From: a virus
Virus record (IMG/VR): IMGVR_UViG_3300036770_001558
Location: 1-28,416 of that record
DNA: 28,416 nucleotides
Direction: 5' to 3' (one strand)
The notes under the pieces are model-generated. The model was not told the origin of the DNA. It did not search any database and was given only the letters and a program-made list of their open reading frames with translations. Below, one piece after another: positions 6,746 through 12,960 of this stretch. Every line of letters begins with the position of its first letter. Position 1 is the first letter of the stretch. Position numbers and translations under genes: made by a program.

Positions 6746-7105
6746 ATGGCTGCACCAGAATCAACAAAGTTCCAGGTTAACTATAAGTTGCCAGATGGAA
6801 CTCTAGTAAATTTATATGCAACAGATATTAAGGATCTAGAGACAGGTCTAACAGACCTATCGATGGTGGCTGCGTTGATTACATCAACCAGCGATTCATT
6901 TCAAAGCACTAGATCTACTGCGTCCGTTTCAAGTGCTGCCCCAGTAGCAGCAAAGCCACAGGTAGTTGAAGGACAAACACCTGAGTGCAAGCACGGACAG
7001 ATGCAATTCCGTACTGGTAATGGAGCGAGAGGGCCTTGGAAGGCTTGGATGTGTGCTGCCCCTAAGGGTGCACCAGACAAGTGCGACGCTATCTGGGTTA
7101 GATGA
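6746..7105 (+). CDS. Small protein with C-terminal zinc-ribbon-like domain, 119 aa
   Basis: ATG 6746 abuts the nuclease stop and has GGAGG 7 bases upstream. Residues 1-50 look like a small beta/alpha domain (FQVNYKLPDGTLVNLYATD); a Ser/Thr/Ala-rich linker spans about 50-75. The C-terminal CKHGQMQFRTGNGARGPWKA then WMCAAPKGAPDKCDAIWV gives a C-x-H ... C ... C pattern like single-strand DNA-binding topoisomerase-type zinc ribbons. Similar proteins sit next to Cas4-like nucleases in actinophages, as far as I recall. A role in DNA recombination or ssDNA binding is plausible but unproven. Confidence 0.75.
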   Translation: MAAPESTKFQVNYKLPDGTLVNLYATDIKDLETGLTDLSMVAALITSTSDSFQSTRSTASVSSAAPVAAKPQVVEGQTPECKHGQMQFRTGNGARGPWKAWMCAAPKGAPDKCDAIWVR

Positions 7106-7109
7106 AGCA

Positions 7110-7376
7110 ATGCGTGAGCCACGTGAGTACGAGGCTCCGCTATGTGCACAAACAGGAAACGGTGATGCCTGGTTCCCTGAACAGGGATATGGCACCAACG
7201 GGGATATTGTCTACGCTAGAAGTATATGTAACAACTGTATCCATAAAACTGAGTGTGCAGAATGGGGAATCCATAAAGAACGTTTTGGAATCTGGGGTGG
7301 CCTTACAGCCTACGACAGAACAATAATCAGAAGAAGACGAGGAATAGTTCTACCGAGGGAGGAACGAAGTGCTTAG
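7110..7376 (+). CDS. whiB: WhiB-family Fe-S transcriptional regulator
   Basis: The 88-aa product has the four WhiB cysteines (C12, C40, C43, C49) in the pattern LCAQTG ... ICNNCIHKTEC, the acidic/aromatic DAWFPEQG segment, the family hallmark GIWGGLT (60-66), and a basic DNA-contacting tail (RRRRG). WhiB proteins bind a 4Fe-4S cluster and usually act with sigma-A region 4 to alter transcription. The start chosen is ATG 7110, five bases after the upstream stop. The frame is open further upstream, but that part overlaps the previous gene and is not WhiB-like. Phage WhiBs can repress host whiB genes and affect superinfection (known for mycobacteriophage TM4). It marks an actinobacterial host. 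Confidence 0.95.
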   Translation: MREPREYEAPLCAQTGNGDAWFPEQGYGTNGDIVYARSICNNCIHKTECAEWGIHKERFGIWGGLTAYDRTIIRRRRGIVLPREERSA

Positions 7377-8208
7377 ACTTAATCGTGCGTGGCAAGCCAC
7401 TCACGTCAAGGCTACACCTCTACCTGATGTATGGAAGTCTCTTGTCACTACTGATGTAAATGTAAAGTTTAGAAGAGGACAAGTCTGTATGGTTGCAGCA
7501 GCACCCAATGCAGGTAAGTCTATGTTTGCTCTGGTCTATGCGATTAAGGCAAACGTTCCAACTCTATTCTTCTCAGCAGATACCGACACTACAACTGTAA
7601 TGATCAGGGCTGCTGCACATCTATCAGGTCACACTCAACTAACAGTTGAGACAAACCTGCAACATAATCCACGTCATTACAAAGATGACCTTGGCTCTAT
7701 GCAACACATACAGTGGGTCTTTGACTCTAGTCCGTCACTCGATGATATCGAGATGGAGATAAAGGCGTACATCGAACTGTATGGAATTGCACCAGAGTTA
7801 ATTATCATAGACAACTTAATGAATGTAGCAGCCGAAACTGACAATGAGTGGGCTGGGCTGCGAGCAATTATGATGGAGTTACACGATATGGCACGCAAGA
7901 CCGAAGCCTGTGTGCTAGTACTCCATCACGTATCAGAACAGAGTGAGTATGGATCTCCCACGATGCCCCCTCCTCGTCGTGCTATACACGGTAAGGTAAG
8001 TCAATTACCTGCCATCATTCTGACCCTTGGCTACGACCCCACCCAAGGAATGCTTCGGGTTGCCGCCGTGAAGAATCGGTTTGGACCTCACTACGCTGAT
8101 GCTTCACGGTGGGCAACACTGTTCACTAACTTTGGTGCTTGCCAAATTGGTGATGCAGATTCACAAGGTAGGGCTTACTTAAATTCCAACTTACAGGTGA
8201 CACGTTGA
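7369..8208 (+). CDS. DnaB/RecA-fold ATPase, probable replicative helicase-like protein
   Basis: GTG 7369 has GGGAGG 7 bases ahead and overlaps the whiB end by 8 bases. The 279-aa product has Walker A APNAGKS (45-51, K50), a Walker B ELIIIDNL with D148, and LVLHHVSE (184-190), a sensor-like strand as in DnaB C-terminal/RadA/KaiC-type ATPases. There is no N-terminal DnaB domain. Proteins like this act as small replicative helicases or recombination ATPases in actinophages. The position between WhiB and a resolvase-like nuclease, with primase further on, supports DNA replication. Helicase activity is inferred, not visible. Confidence 0.83.
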   Translation: MLRLNRAWQATHVKATPLPDVWKSLVTTDVNVKFRRGQVCMVAAAPNAGKSMFALVYAIKANVPTLFFSADTDTTTVMIRAAAHLSGHTQLTVETNLQHNPRHYKDDLGSMQHIQWVFDSSPSLDDIEMEIKAYIELYGIAPELIIIDNLMNVAAETDNEWAGLRAIMMELHDMARKTEACVLVLHHVSEQSEYGSPTMPPPRRAIHGKVSQLPAIILTLGYDPTQGMLRVAAVKNRFGPHYADASRWATLFTNFGACQIGDADSQGRAYLNSNLQVTR

Positions 8209-8576
8209 GCAGTTACAACAAACAAAAGGGATCAAAGTTTGAGACAGATGTTATGAAATATCTACGCAAACTAGGTCACTTTGCTGAGCGTCTGGCTAAG
8301 GCTGGAGCCAATGATGAAGGTGACATCGTTACCATAATCGCAGGTCAAACCTATATTCTGGAGTGTAAGAATCGCAAGTCAATCAATCTTCCGCAGTTCT
8401 GGGCAGAAGCCCAGACTGAGGCAGCCAACTATGCGAAGGCTCGTGGGTTAGTGGTTGAGCCACCAGCCTTCGTCATAGTAAAGAGACGCAATGCCAGCAT
8501 TGAGGATGCTTGGGTTGTAACATCACTAGAGAAATGGATTGAAGATGCCAGTACCAGAAGGACAGATAACAACTAG
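8205..8576 (+). CDS. Holliday-junction-resolvase-like PD-(D/E)XK nuclease
   Basis: TTG 8205 overlaps the previous stop (TTGA) and has AGGTGA 4-5 bases ahead. The 123-aa product shows KGSKFETDV with E13, an arginine-bearing FAERLAKAG segment, DEGDIV with D40, and ILECKNRKS with E53-x-K55. This E...D...ExK set is the archaeal Hjc/phage-resolvase nuclease fold; the size fits. Likely role: cutting branched DNA to resolve recombination intermediates before packaging. A VRR-NUC-type nuclease is the alternative. Confidence 0.83.
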   Translation: MSSYNKQKGSKFETDVMKYLRKLGHFAERLAKAGANDEGDIVTIIAGQTYILECKNRKSINLPQFWAEAQTEAANYAKARGLVVEPPAFVIVKRRNASIEDAWVVTSLEKWIEDASTRRTDNN

Positions 8577-8676
8577 CCAGATTTGGAATGGTGAACCTGA
8601 AAAGGAGAAGCCAGAAAAATCTGTACAAAATTCTGAAGAAAATGTACAAAAGGAAAACAAAGAGGAGCAGAAGTGA
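8545..8676 (+). CDS. Small charged protein, 43 aa
   Basis: ATG 8545 lies inside the end of the resolvase-like gene and the stop overlaps the next GTG start. Product: MPVPEGQITTSQIWNG followed by a Glu/Lys/Gln-rich, probably disordered tail (EPEKEKPEKS...KEEQK). It fills the only gap between two real genes in this otherwise gap-free operon, which is the main reason to call it. The upstream Shine-Dalgarno is poor. No function recognised. Confidence 0.55.
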   Translation: MPVPEGQITTSQIWNGEPEKEKPEKSVQNSEENVQKENKEEQK

Positions 8677-8918
8677 ATATAACCTTGATAGGTGGGCCTA
8701 TGAATGGGCAGGTGAAATCCATACCTAAAGATTTCCCTATGAAAATCGAACCAGGTAATAAGGGTGGAGATAGCGCTAATACTGCAGAATATTTGATTTG
8801 TAGAACAAGCGATGGAACTTACTATGGAGTATACGAACCAGTAGATGATTACTCTATGCAAAGAATTCAAAGATTGAGAGATGCTATATCTGAAGCAGCA
8901 AGCAGGTTTGAGCAATGA
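8673..8918 (+). CDS. Hypothetical protein with LIGGPMNG motif, 81 aa
   Basis: GTG 8673 has GAGGAG six bases upstream. The N-terminal ITLIGGPMNGQVKSIP pattern recurs in small phage proteins of unknown function; the middle is a beta-rich stretch (AEYLICRTSDGTYYGVYEP) and the end an amphipathic helix (QRIQRLRDAISEAASRF). Probably a soluble beta-barrel-like domain. Ends in an ATGA overlap with the next zinc-binding protein. Confidence 0.7.
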   Translation: MNITLIGGPMNGQVKSIPKDFPMKIEPGNKGGDSANTAEYLICRTSDGTYYGVYEPVDDYSMQRIQRLRDAISEAASRFEQ

Positions 8919-9091
8919 TATGCAAAGAGTGTAAGACTGCTGGAGATTTTAATACAGTAGGTAAGTATCATTTTGCTGGAGCGATGCACCAAAAGTGCGA
9001 AGGAGATTGCGGATGTCATCACAAGACTGGTCCAGGGTGGTTCGCAAAGGCGGGAGAAAAGGTAAAGCCGATCCAAACTCAATCCCCGTAG
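8915..9091 (+). CDS. Zinc-finger microprotein, 58 aa
   Basis: ATG 8915 overlaps the upstream stop. The product MICKECKTAGDFNT ... HQKCEGDCGCHHKTG has CxxC followed by H-x2-C-x3-C-x-C-x-H, a compact zinc-binding design. Its 3' end overlaps the primase zinc-domain gene by 79 bases in another frame. Similar microproteins are frequent in actinophage replication blocks. A role in DNA binding or as a replication accessory is inference. Confidence 0.7.
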   Translation: MICKECKTAGDFNTVGKYHFAGAMHQKCEGDCGCHHKTGPGWFAKAGEKVKPIQTQSP

Positions 9092-9390
9092 GAGTAATAG
9101 TTTCCTACTATGGTGGTGAGGTAAGAGAGGGTAAGAGCGCCAGTGTTAAGTGTTGCATACACGATGACTCTAGGCGCAGTGCAGTAATCAACACCTATGA
9201 CAACCTGTACTTCTGTCATACGTGTGGTAAGGGTGGGTCCTCCGTTAATATCGTAATGGAGAAGGAGAATTTGGAGTATAAAGATGCAGTTAAACGAGCA
9301 GTCGAAATTGTTACTGGAAGCGGTCACTCGCTACAGTCAAGGAATAGACGAAGCAACTCTAGCGTACCTCGAAGGACGTGGAGTATCTAA
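9013..9390 (+). CDS. DNA primase, CHC2 zinc-finger part
   Basis: ATG 9013 is chosen because AAGGAG lies exactly 7 bases upstream; the longer GTG start at 8995 is not needed. The 125-aa product carries IVSYYGGEVREG, then CCIHDDSRRSAVIN and LYFCHTCGKGG: the C-x-H ... C-x2-C zinc finger of DnaG-type primases (C47/48, H50, C68, C71). This part recognises template and helps start primer synthesis. Residues 102-125 (Ser/Arg-rich) are encoded in the stretch overlapping the next gene and are probably not conserved. The Toprim half is a separate frame from 9284, so the primase is split. Confidence 0.87.
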   Translation: MSSQDWSRVVRKGGRKGKADPNSIPVGVIVSYYGGEVREGKSASVKCCIHDDSRRSAVINTYDNLYFCHTCGKGGSSVNIVMEKENLEYKDAVKRAVEIVTGSGHSLQSRNRRSNSSVPRRTWSI

Positions 9391-9928
9391 GGAGATAGCC
9401 CAGCAGTTTATGTTGGGTACTGTAGTAGATCCAGAACCAGGTCACGAGCAGTTCCAGGGTTGGTTGTCTATCCCTTACATTACTACCCTTGGTATCTGCA
9501 CCAGTGTAAAGTTTAGAAGGTTAGATGATGGTAAGCCTAAGTATGGGCAGCCAACGGGACAGAAGTTACACCTGTTTAACGTTAGTGATGTCACCGCAGA
9601 TAGCCCACGAATTGTGGTATGTGAAGGTGAGTTGGACTGCGTTATTGTCTCAGGAATTTTAGGTATCCCAGCAGTTGGTGTGCCAGGAGTGGCTGCTTGG
9701 AAACCATACTATGCCAAGTTATTTGCTGGTTTTGATACGGTCTATGTCGTTGGAGATAATGATCTAAAAGAGGATGGGACTAACCCAGGAGCAGAGTTTA
9801 GCAAGCGTGTCGCAAGCGAAGTTATTAACTCCCACATTGTAAACTTACCTCTAGGTATGGATATCAATGAGTTCTATTTGCAACGTGGGCCTGAAGAATT
9901 ATCAAACCTATTAGGAGGAGTTAAGTGA
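9284..9928 (+). CDS. DNA primase, Toprim catalytic part
   Basis: The 214-aa product has a primase-core N-terminus (DEATLAYLEGRGVSKEIAQ, FMLG), a substrate-binding stretch (SVKFRRLDDGKPKYG), and a Toprim domain with E114 in VVCEGELDC and VVGDNDLKEDGTNPG (D158, D160) binding the catalytic metals. It overlaps the zinc-finger gene by 107 bases in the +1 frame relative to it. It has its own start, with GGAG (9273-9276) 7 bases before ATG 9284, so re-initiation can explain expression without frameshifting. It should polymerise RNA primers at the phage fork together with the zinc-finger part. Confidence 0.87.
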   Translation: MQLNEQSKLLLEAVTRYSQGIDEATLAYLEGRGVSKEIAQQFMLGTVVDPEPGHEQFQGWLSIPYITTLGICTSVKFRRLDDGKPKYGQPTGQKLHLFNVSDVTADSPRIVVCEGELDCVIVSGILGIPAVGVPGVAAWKPYYAKLFAGFDTVYVVGDNDLKEDGTNPGAEFSKRVASEVINSHIVNLPLGMDINEFYLQRGPEELSNLLGGVK

Positions 9929-10338
9929 GTGAGCAAGAAAAAGGATTTGCAAGAGGCAGCCAGATTATTGATGGATATGGGGATGATAATAGTCTCGATA
10001 GATTACAAGAATGGTACGATAACCTGCCAGCCAATGCCAGAAAGAAGATAGATGATGAGTTCATCAATGAAGTCTGGCGAGTGCTCGATGGAGCAGGGAA
10101 TCTGCTCATCCGCAAGCATCACGATTACGGCCCAAAGAACATCGCTCTATCTCCAGGTGGCCCACTCAACGGATTACGGGTGCGTATGTGGGACAAAGTG
10201 GCTCGCATCAATAACCTCCTTGATAGCAAAGCATCTCCCAGTAACGAGTCCCTCAGAGATTCCTTCATAGATCTATTGAACTATTCCGCTATCGCTATCC
10301 TTGTGCTAGACCGCAAGTGGCCCGAGTTACCAGAATGA
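9925..10338 (+). CDS. DUF1599-like (nucleotide-modification-associated) protein
   Basis: GTG 9925 has AGGAGGAG upstream and overlaps the primase stop (GTGA). The 137-aa product contains LIRKHHDYGPKNIALSPGG then LNGLRVRMWDKVARI and SLRDSFIDLLNYSAIAILVL. The K-H-H-DYG, WDK..R and D..NY motifs belong to a helical family (DUF1599, 'nucleotide modification associated domain 1') related in layout to MazG/dUTPase-type all-alpha nucleotide pyrophosphatases. It may handle nucleotides or modified bases. Family match is fairly firm; the reaction is not established. Confidence 0.75.
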   Translation: MSEQEKGFARGSQIIDGYGDDNSLDRLQEWYDNLPANARKKIDDEFINEVWRVLDGAGNLLIRKHHDYGPKNIALSPGGPLNGLRVRMWDKVARINNLLDSKASPSNESLRDSFIDLLNYSAIAILVLDRKWPELPE

Positions 10339-10574
10339 CAAACGAAGAATTGCTAGCGTACATAAACAAAGACATAGATGAAGGCAGTTGGTTTATGCGC
10401 GAGAACCAATACTTCCCTGCTCGTTCTTTGTTTGCCCTTCGTGCGGTAGTTGAATTGCATCAGCCTGATAAAGAAGGTGGATGCAAGGGATGTCCTTATG
10501 ATGCCCAATGGCATTCTTCTACCGAGGAATATCCTTGCGAAACGATTCAGGCTATTGAAAAGGAACTTCAATGA
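10335..10574 (+). CDS. Small cysteine-containing hypothetical protein, 79 aa
   Basis: ATG 10335 overlaps the upstream stop (ATGA); upstream in-frame ATGs would intrude into the previous gene. The product starts TNEELLAYINKDIDEGSW, with a helical FPARSLFALRAVVELH segment, and ends CKGCPYDAQWHSSTEEYPCE TIQAIEKEL, a CxxC ... C zinc-binding-like end seen in several small actinophage proteins. Ends in ATGA overlap with the next gene. Function unknown. Confidence 0.72.
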   Translation: MTNEELLAYINKDIDEGSWFMRENQYFPARSLFALRAVVELHQPDKEGGCKGCPYDAQWHSSTEEYPCETIQAIEKELQ

Positions 10575-10783
10575 CTGAGAAGCAGGAAATCACCAGGGAA
10601 ATCCTTCAGAACTGGGCAGACAATATGGAGGATAAGATGATTACTCACTACATAAATCGTCTTGAGTCTGTATTGCGTGAACAGATAGCCAAAGAGATTA
10701 AGGCAGAGCATAAAGAATGCGGAACTTTTGATGACTGCACGCACGAAGAAGATGCCGCTATTGCTAGGGGTAAAAATGACTGA
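10571..10783 (+). CDS. Hypothetical helical protein, 70 aa
   Basis: ATG 10571 overlaps the previous stop and has AAGGA upstream. The product is charged and helical (ILQNWADNMEDKMITHYINR, VLREQIAKEIKAEHKE) and ends with two cysteines and histidines (ECGTFDDCTHEED), which might bind metal. No family recognised. It is one link in the chain of overlapping small genes between the DUF1599-like and sigma-like genes. Confidence 0.65.
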   Translation: MTEKQEITREILQNWADNMEDKMITHYINRLESVLREQIAKEIKAEHKECGTFDDCTHEEDAAIARGKND

Positions 10784-10946
10784 GCAACAGATTAGAAACC
10801 AGACAGCAGAGGAGATTGCTACCTATTTAGAGTGGATGTGTGACCACGTTATTCTAGAGATAGACGCTGAGTTGATTGACTCTTGGCGTAGCAACTGGAA
10901 AGGCACAGCCGTTGCTATCAGAAAGAAGTTTATTGTCAATGACTGA
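10776..10946 (+). CDS. Hypothetical protein, 56 aa
   Basis: ATG 10776 (AGGGG six bases upstream) is preferred over ATG 10728, which would overlap the previous gene by 56 bases. The product MTEQQIRNQTAEEIATYLEW ... LIDSWRSNWKGTAVAIRKKF is amphipathic-helical. It overlaps its neighbours by 8 bases on each side. Function unknown. Confidence 0.6.
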   Translation: MTEQQIRNQTAEEIATYLEWMCDHVILEIDAELIDSWRSNWKGTAVAIRKKFIVND

Positions 10947-11079
10947 GAAGCATAGTTGGTACAAGGCGGCACTACGCCGTAAGAAGATTGCTGAAGCGAA
11001 GAGATTGAAGGCTGCCCGTTACGTTGATGAGATGAATAAGAGAGCCAATGACCAACAAACTACATCCAACCTTAGATGA
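10939..11079 (+). CDS. Small basic protein, 46 aa
   Basis: ATG 10939 is an in-frame start close to the previous stop; longer versions would overlap that gene more. The product MTEKHSWYKAALRRKKIAEA then KRLKAARYVDEMNKRAND is strongly basic and helical, suggesting nucleic-acid or polymerase binding. It overlaps the sigma-like gene by 32 bases in another frame. Function unknown. Confidence 0.55.
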   Translation: MTEKHSWYKAALRRKKIAEAKRLKAARYVDEMNKRANDQQTTSNLR

Positions 11080-11683
11080 TCTAGTCCCCTCGGTAGTAAC
11101 TACTATTTACCGTAGGTTTAGATCTTATGTTGAACGAGGTGACCTGATGCAAGAGGCTTGGGCCTTTGTGTTATCTCGTGCTGATAACTTTAATGAACTA
11201 CTCTCTGATGAGTCAGAGGTTCAGCGTAAGTGGAATGAAAAGAAAGTTGCTTGGCAGATACGCAGAAACCTAGAGCGCTATGCTCGCAAGGAGAAGGCAA
11301 GTAAGTCTGGCTATCAGATAAATGATGAGGCTTACTATGACACAGTAACTATTGCACAACTCTTACCCTTTGTTATTAAATCTGTAGTCACTGATACCGC
11401 ACTAGAGCAGAGCCAAATTCTAGTTAATGACGGTACTCCTAAGAGGCCCTCTGCCCCTGCTGAAGGTGGAAACCTACTGGCTATGCTGGTTGATATTAAG
11501 AAAGCCTATGAGAAGTTAGACAAATATGACCAAGACATACTGCGCCTGCGCTATCACGACAACCAAACCTTACAACTTATCTCTGAGTATCTAGAGTGTG
11601 CTATCTCCACTGCTGATCGTAAATGTAACCAAGCACTAACCCGATTACAAAATCACTTAGGAGGAGACAGCCCTTGGCAATAG
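11048..11683 (+). CDS. Sigma-factor-like protein (sigma70 regions 2 and 4)
   Basis: The 211-aa product has a region-2-like helix set (RSYVERGDLMQEAWAFVLSR, about 25-44, then a basic VAWQIRRNLERYARK) and a region-4-like helix-turn-helix (about 150-203: YEKLDKYDQDILRLRYHDN, LQLISEYLECAISTADRKCN). This is the layout of ECF/phage sigma-like proteins, with a long divergent linker between (85-145). It could redirect host RNA polymerase to phage promoters, possibly for the packaging/virion block. Alternatively it only regulates through region 4. It follows a chain of small early genes with overlapping starts. Confidence 0.78.
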   Translation: MTNKLHPTLDDLVPSVVTTIYRRFRSYVERGDLMQEAWAFVLSRADNFNELLSDESEVQRKWNEKKVAWQIRRNLERYARKEKASKSGYQINDEAYYDTVTIAQLLPFVIKSVVTDTALEQSQILVNDGTPKRPSAPAEGGNLLAMLVDIKKAYEKLDKYDQDILRLRYHDNQTLQLISEYLECAISTADRKCNQALTRLQNHLGGDSPWQ

Positions 11684-12156
11684 TCATACAACTTTCCCAA
11701 GCGGAGGTTAGAGTCTGTGCTCTGATCGCCGTTGAACGTTGGCTAACCAAGTTCGGTTCAGTCGATAGACCAAACTATGCAAGTGGTAAAAAGTTTGGTA
11801 AGTTAGAACCAGAGATCAACGCCAATATCAGAGCCAACGTAGCAGAGTGGGCAGTGGCTAGGCACTATAACCTTGGCTGGAATATGCCTTGGTATCCCAA
11901 TGAATTACACAAGGCACGCAAGAACATCTCTGACGTGGGTGATCTTGAGGTGCGTACTATCAGAACTCAAAGCGCAATACCCTTCTGGGCCAAGGATGCT
12001 GGTCGCACTATCGTAGGTGCCAAGGTATTAGATGATGAATACTATTCAATGGTTGAAATCTATGGCAAGTTTCAGGCTGATGATTTTATGATTGATGAGT
12101 TCGCTGATCCAAGTATTGACGGGTGGCGCGTTCCCGTATCTGAAATGGAATTATGA
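11674..12156 (+). CDS. Putative PD-(D/E)XK-like nuclease or related fold, 160 aa
   Basis: TTG 11674 is selected by the strong AGGAGGAG Shine-Dalgarno just upstream and overlaps the sigma-like gene end. The product has INANIRANVAEWAVARHYNL with E58, then ISDVGDLEVRTIR with D87/D90 and E92. This resembles the 'E...D...ExK' core of restriction-like endonucleases, but the catalytic Lys position reads Arg (E92-V-R94). Later strands (GAKVLDDEYYSMVEIYGKF) fit the fold. Either an unusual nuclease or an inactivated, DNA-binding relative. Function moderately uncertain. Confidence 0.65.
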   Translation: MAIVIQLSQAEVRVCALIAVERWLTKFGSVDRPNYASGKKFGKLEPEINANIRANVAEWAVARHYNLGWNMPWYPNELHKARKNISDVGDLEVRTIRTQSAIPFWAKDAGRTIVGAKVLDDEYYSMVEIYGKFQADDFMIDEFADPSIDGWRVPVSEMEL

Positions 12157-12332
12157 TCTACGAATACAAGTGTGGTACTTGCAATACCACCACAGAGATT
12201 GAAAGATCTATGCACTCTGAAGCCAGTGCGCCCTCTTGCTTTGATTGCGGGGCGGTTATGGATAGGTTATGGTCGTCGCCCCCTATCTCCTTCAAGGGTA
12301 GCGGTTGGTATAGCACAGACAGTAAGAATTAA
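12153..12332 (+). CDS. FmdB-family zinc-ribbon protein, 59 aa
   Basis: ATG 12153 overlaps the upstream stop (ATGA). The product IYEYKCGTCNTTTEIERSMH ... APSCFDCGAVMDRLWSSPP then ISFKGSGWYSTDSK is the FmdB putative-regulator layout: CxxC, about 18 residues, CxxC, and an F-KG-G-Y-TD end. Four cysteines (7, 10, 29, 32) should bind one zinc. FmdB-like proteins are of uncertain, probably regulatory, role and are common in actinobacteria and their phages. It is the last gene of the early operon and is followed by a hairpin. Confidence 0.85.
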   Translation: MIYEYKCGTCNTTTEIERSMHSEASAPSCFDCGAVMDRLWSSPPISFKGSGWYSTDSKN

Positions 12333-12333
12333 G

Positions 12334-12368
12334 AAAGCCCCGCAGGAAAGGGGTAACTGCAGGGCTTT
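12334..12368. terminator. Hairpin between convergent operons
   Basis: AAAGCCCCGCAG (12334-12345) pairs with CTGCAGGGCTTT (12357-12368), 12 bp with a single C-A mismatch; the 11-base loop is GAAAGGGGTAA. It lies between the FmdB-like gene and the convergent minus-strand block. The A/T ends of the stem provide only short T-runs (TTT) on either strand, so it is a modest bidirectional terminator. Confidence 0.75.
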
Positions 12369-12385
12369 ACACTTATTGTATCAGA

Positions 12386-12535
12386 TTATCTCTTAGTAAT
12401 ATCCTTTTCTAAGAGAGAAAGAATTCGCTCTACACGGGGTAGAATATCGTTCTCTAATGTATTTAAGACCTCTGAGTATTTGGAGTCTAGGATCTGGAGA
12501 TTTCTCTCCAAGGAGTTGAGCAATTCCGAAGGCAC
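12386..12535 (-). CDS. Nested coiled-coil microprotein, 49 aa (alternative frame of transglycosylase 3' end)
   Basis: In a frame different from the transglycosylase, GTG 12535 opens a 49-aa product, PSELLNSLERNLQILDSKYS... ending LLEKDITKR. It shows a regular hydrophobic 4-3 spacing (L9, L13, L16, Y20, V23, L27, I31, V35, I38, L42), a convincing coiled coil, and AAGG lies 5 bases ahead of the GTG. The frame is open further upstream to an ATG at 12670, but that part is low-complexity. It is almost wholly contained in the transglycosylase gene and stops 7 bases after it. Whether it is expressed is unproven. Confidence 0.4.
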   Translation of the reverse strand: MPSELLNSLERNLQILDSKYSEVLNTLENDILPRVERILSLLEKDITKR

Positions 12536-12809
12536 TTGAGCCTTGTTGGTTGGTTGCGAGGTGGTCGAATTTTGCCTCTCGCATCCATAAATCGTGGAGG
12601 CATTTCCATTCCCTATCTCGCCAACCAAACGCAGCCCAAGCGTATTTCTTTGCGAGCCTTTTGTTCTCACGCTTCTCCTCCCACGTTGCTTTGTTGCTGA
12701 CTATCACTAAGTCTTTCGGTAGTTTTACCATCGTTGCTTCGGGCTGGTGTGCCCACACTAGCGTTAGTCCTGCCAGTAATATCAAGCCAAGTTTTGTTCT
12801 GCGCTTCAT
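12393..12809 (-). CDS. Secreted lytic-transglycosylase/lysozyme-like protein
   Basis: ATG 12809 (GGAGG about 12 bases upstream) gives a 138-aa product with a signal peptide: basic MKRRTK, hydrophobic LGLILLAGLTLVWA, then a V-W-A cleavage site around residue 20. The domain WKCLHDLWMREAKFDHLATN carries the catalytic Glu78 (RE-x-KFD), followed by QQGSSAFGIAQLLGE and ILRGLKYIRERYSTPCRANS, the SLT/lysozyme-like pattern in actinobacterial and phage proteins. C70 and C126 could form a disulfide. It should cleave glycan strands outside the membrane, complementing the M15 endolysin or assisting entry. It overlaps the upstream gene by 143 bases and contains a nested frame. Confidence 0.85.
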   Translation of the reverse strand: MKRRTKLGLILLAGLTLVWAHQPEATMVKLPKDLVIVSNKATWEEKRENKRLAKKYAWAAFGWRDREWKCLHDLWMREAKFDHLATNQQGSSAFGIAQLLGEKSPDPRLQILRGLKYIRERYSTPCRANSFSLRKGYY

Positions 12810-12960
12810 CTTTAACCCATTCCTCCTCGAATAGTTCTCGATATTGGTCGGGGTATAGGTTGCCAAGGCGTGCTAATGCACGGTCCCTTACCCGTCTATA
12901 GTTGCGCTTTCTAACTGCTTGTCTTAGTGCAGTATCCACTCGTCTATTTGTATGGTCCAT
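12667..12960 (-). CDS. Basic/helical hypothetical protein, 97 aa
   Basis: ATG 12960 has a GGGAGGA Shine-Dalgarno 8 bases upstream, one of the best in the block. The N-terminal half is strongly basic and helical (LRQAVRKRNYRRVRDRALAR) with LGNLYPDQYRELFEEE, a pattern I associate with recurring small actinophage proteins; the C-terminal 40 residues are polar, probably disordered. Likely nucleic-acid or ribosome-associated, but unproven. Its last 143 bases also encode the transglycosylase signal peptide in another frame. Confidence 0.72.
   Translation of the reverse strand: MDHTNRRVDTALRQAVRKRNYRRVRDRALARLGNLYPDQYRELFEEEWVKDEAQNKTWLDITGRTNASVGTPARSNDGKTTERLSDSQQQSNVGGEA

Noticed and set aside
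6966-7109. Upstream extension of the WhiB frame
   Set aside because: It overlaps the preceding gene by 140 bases and adds nothing WhiB-like; ATG 7110 gives a normal-length WhiB.
8995-9012. Longer GTG start for the primase zinc-finger protein
   Set aside because: AAGGAG is positioned exactly for ATG 9013 and the added residues are not conserved-looking.
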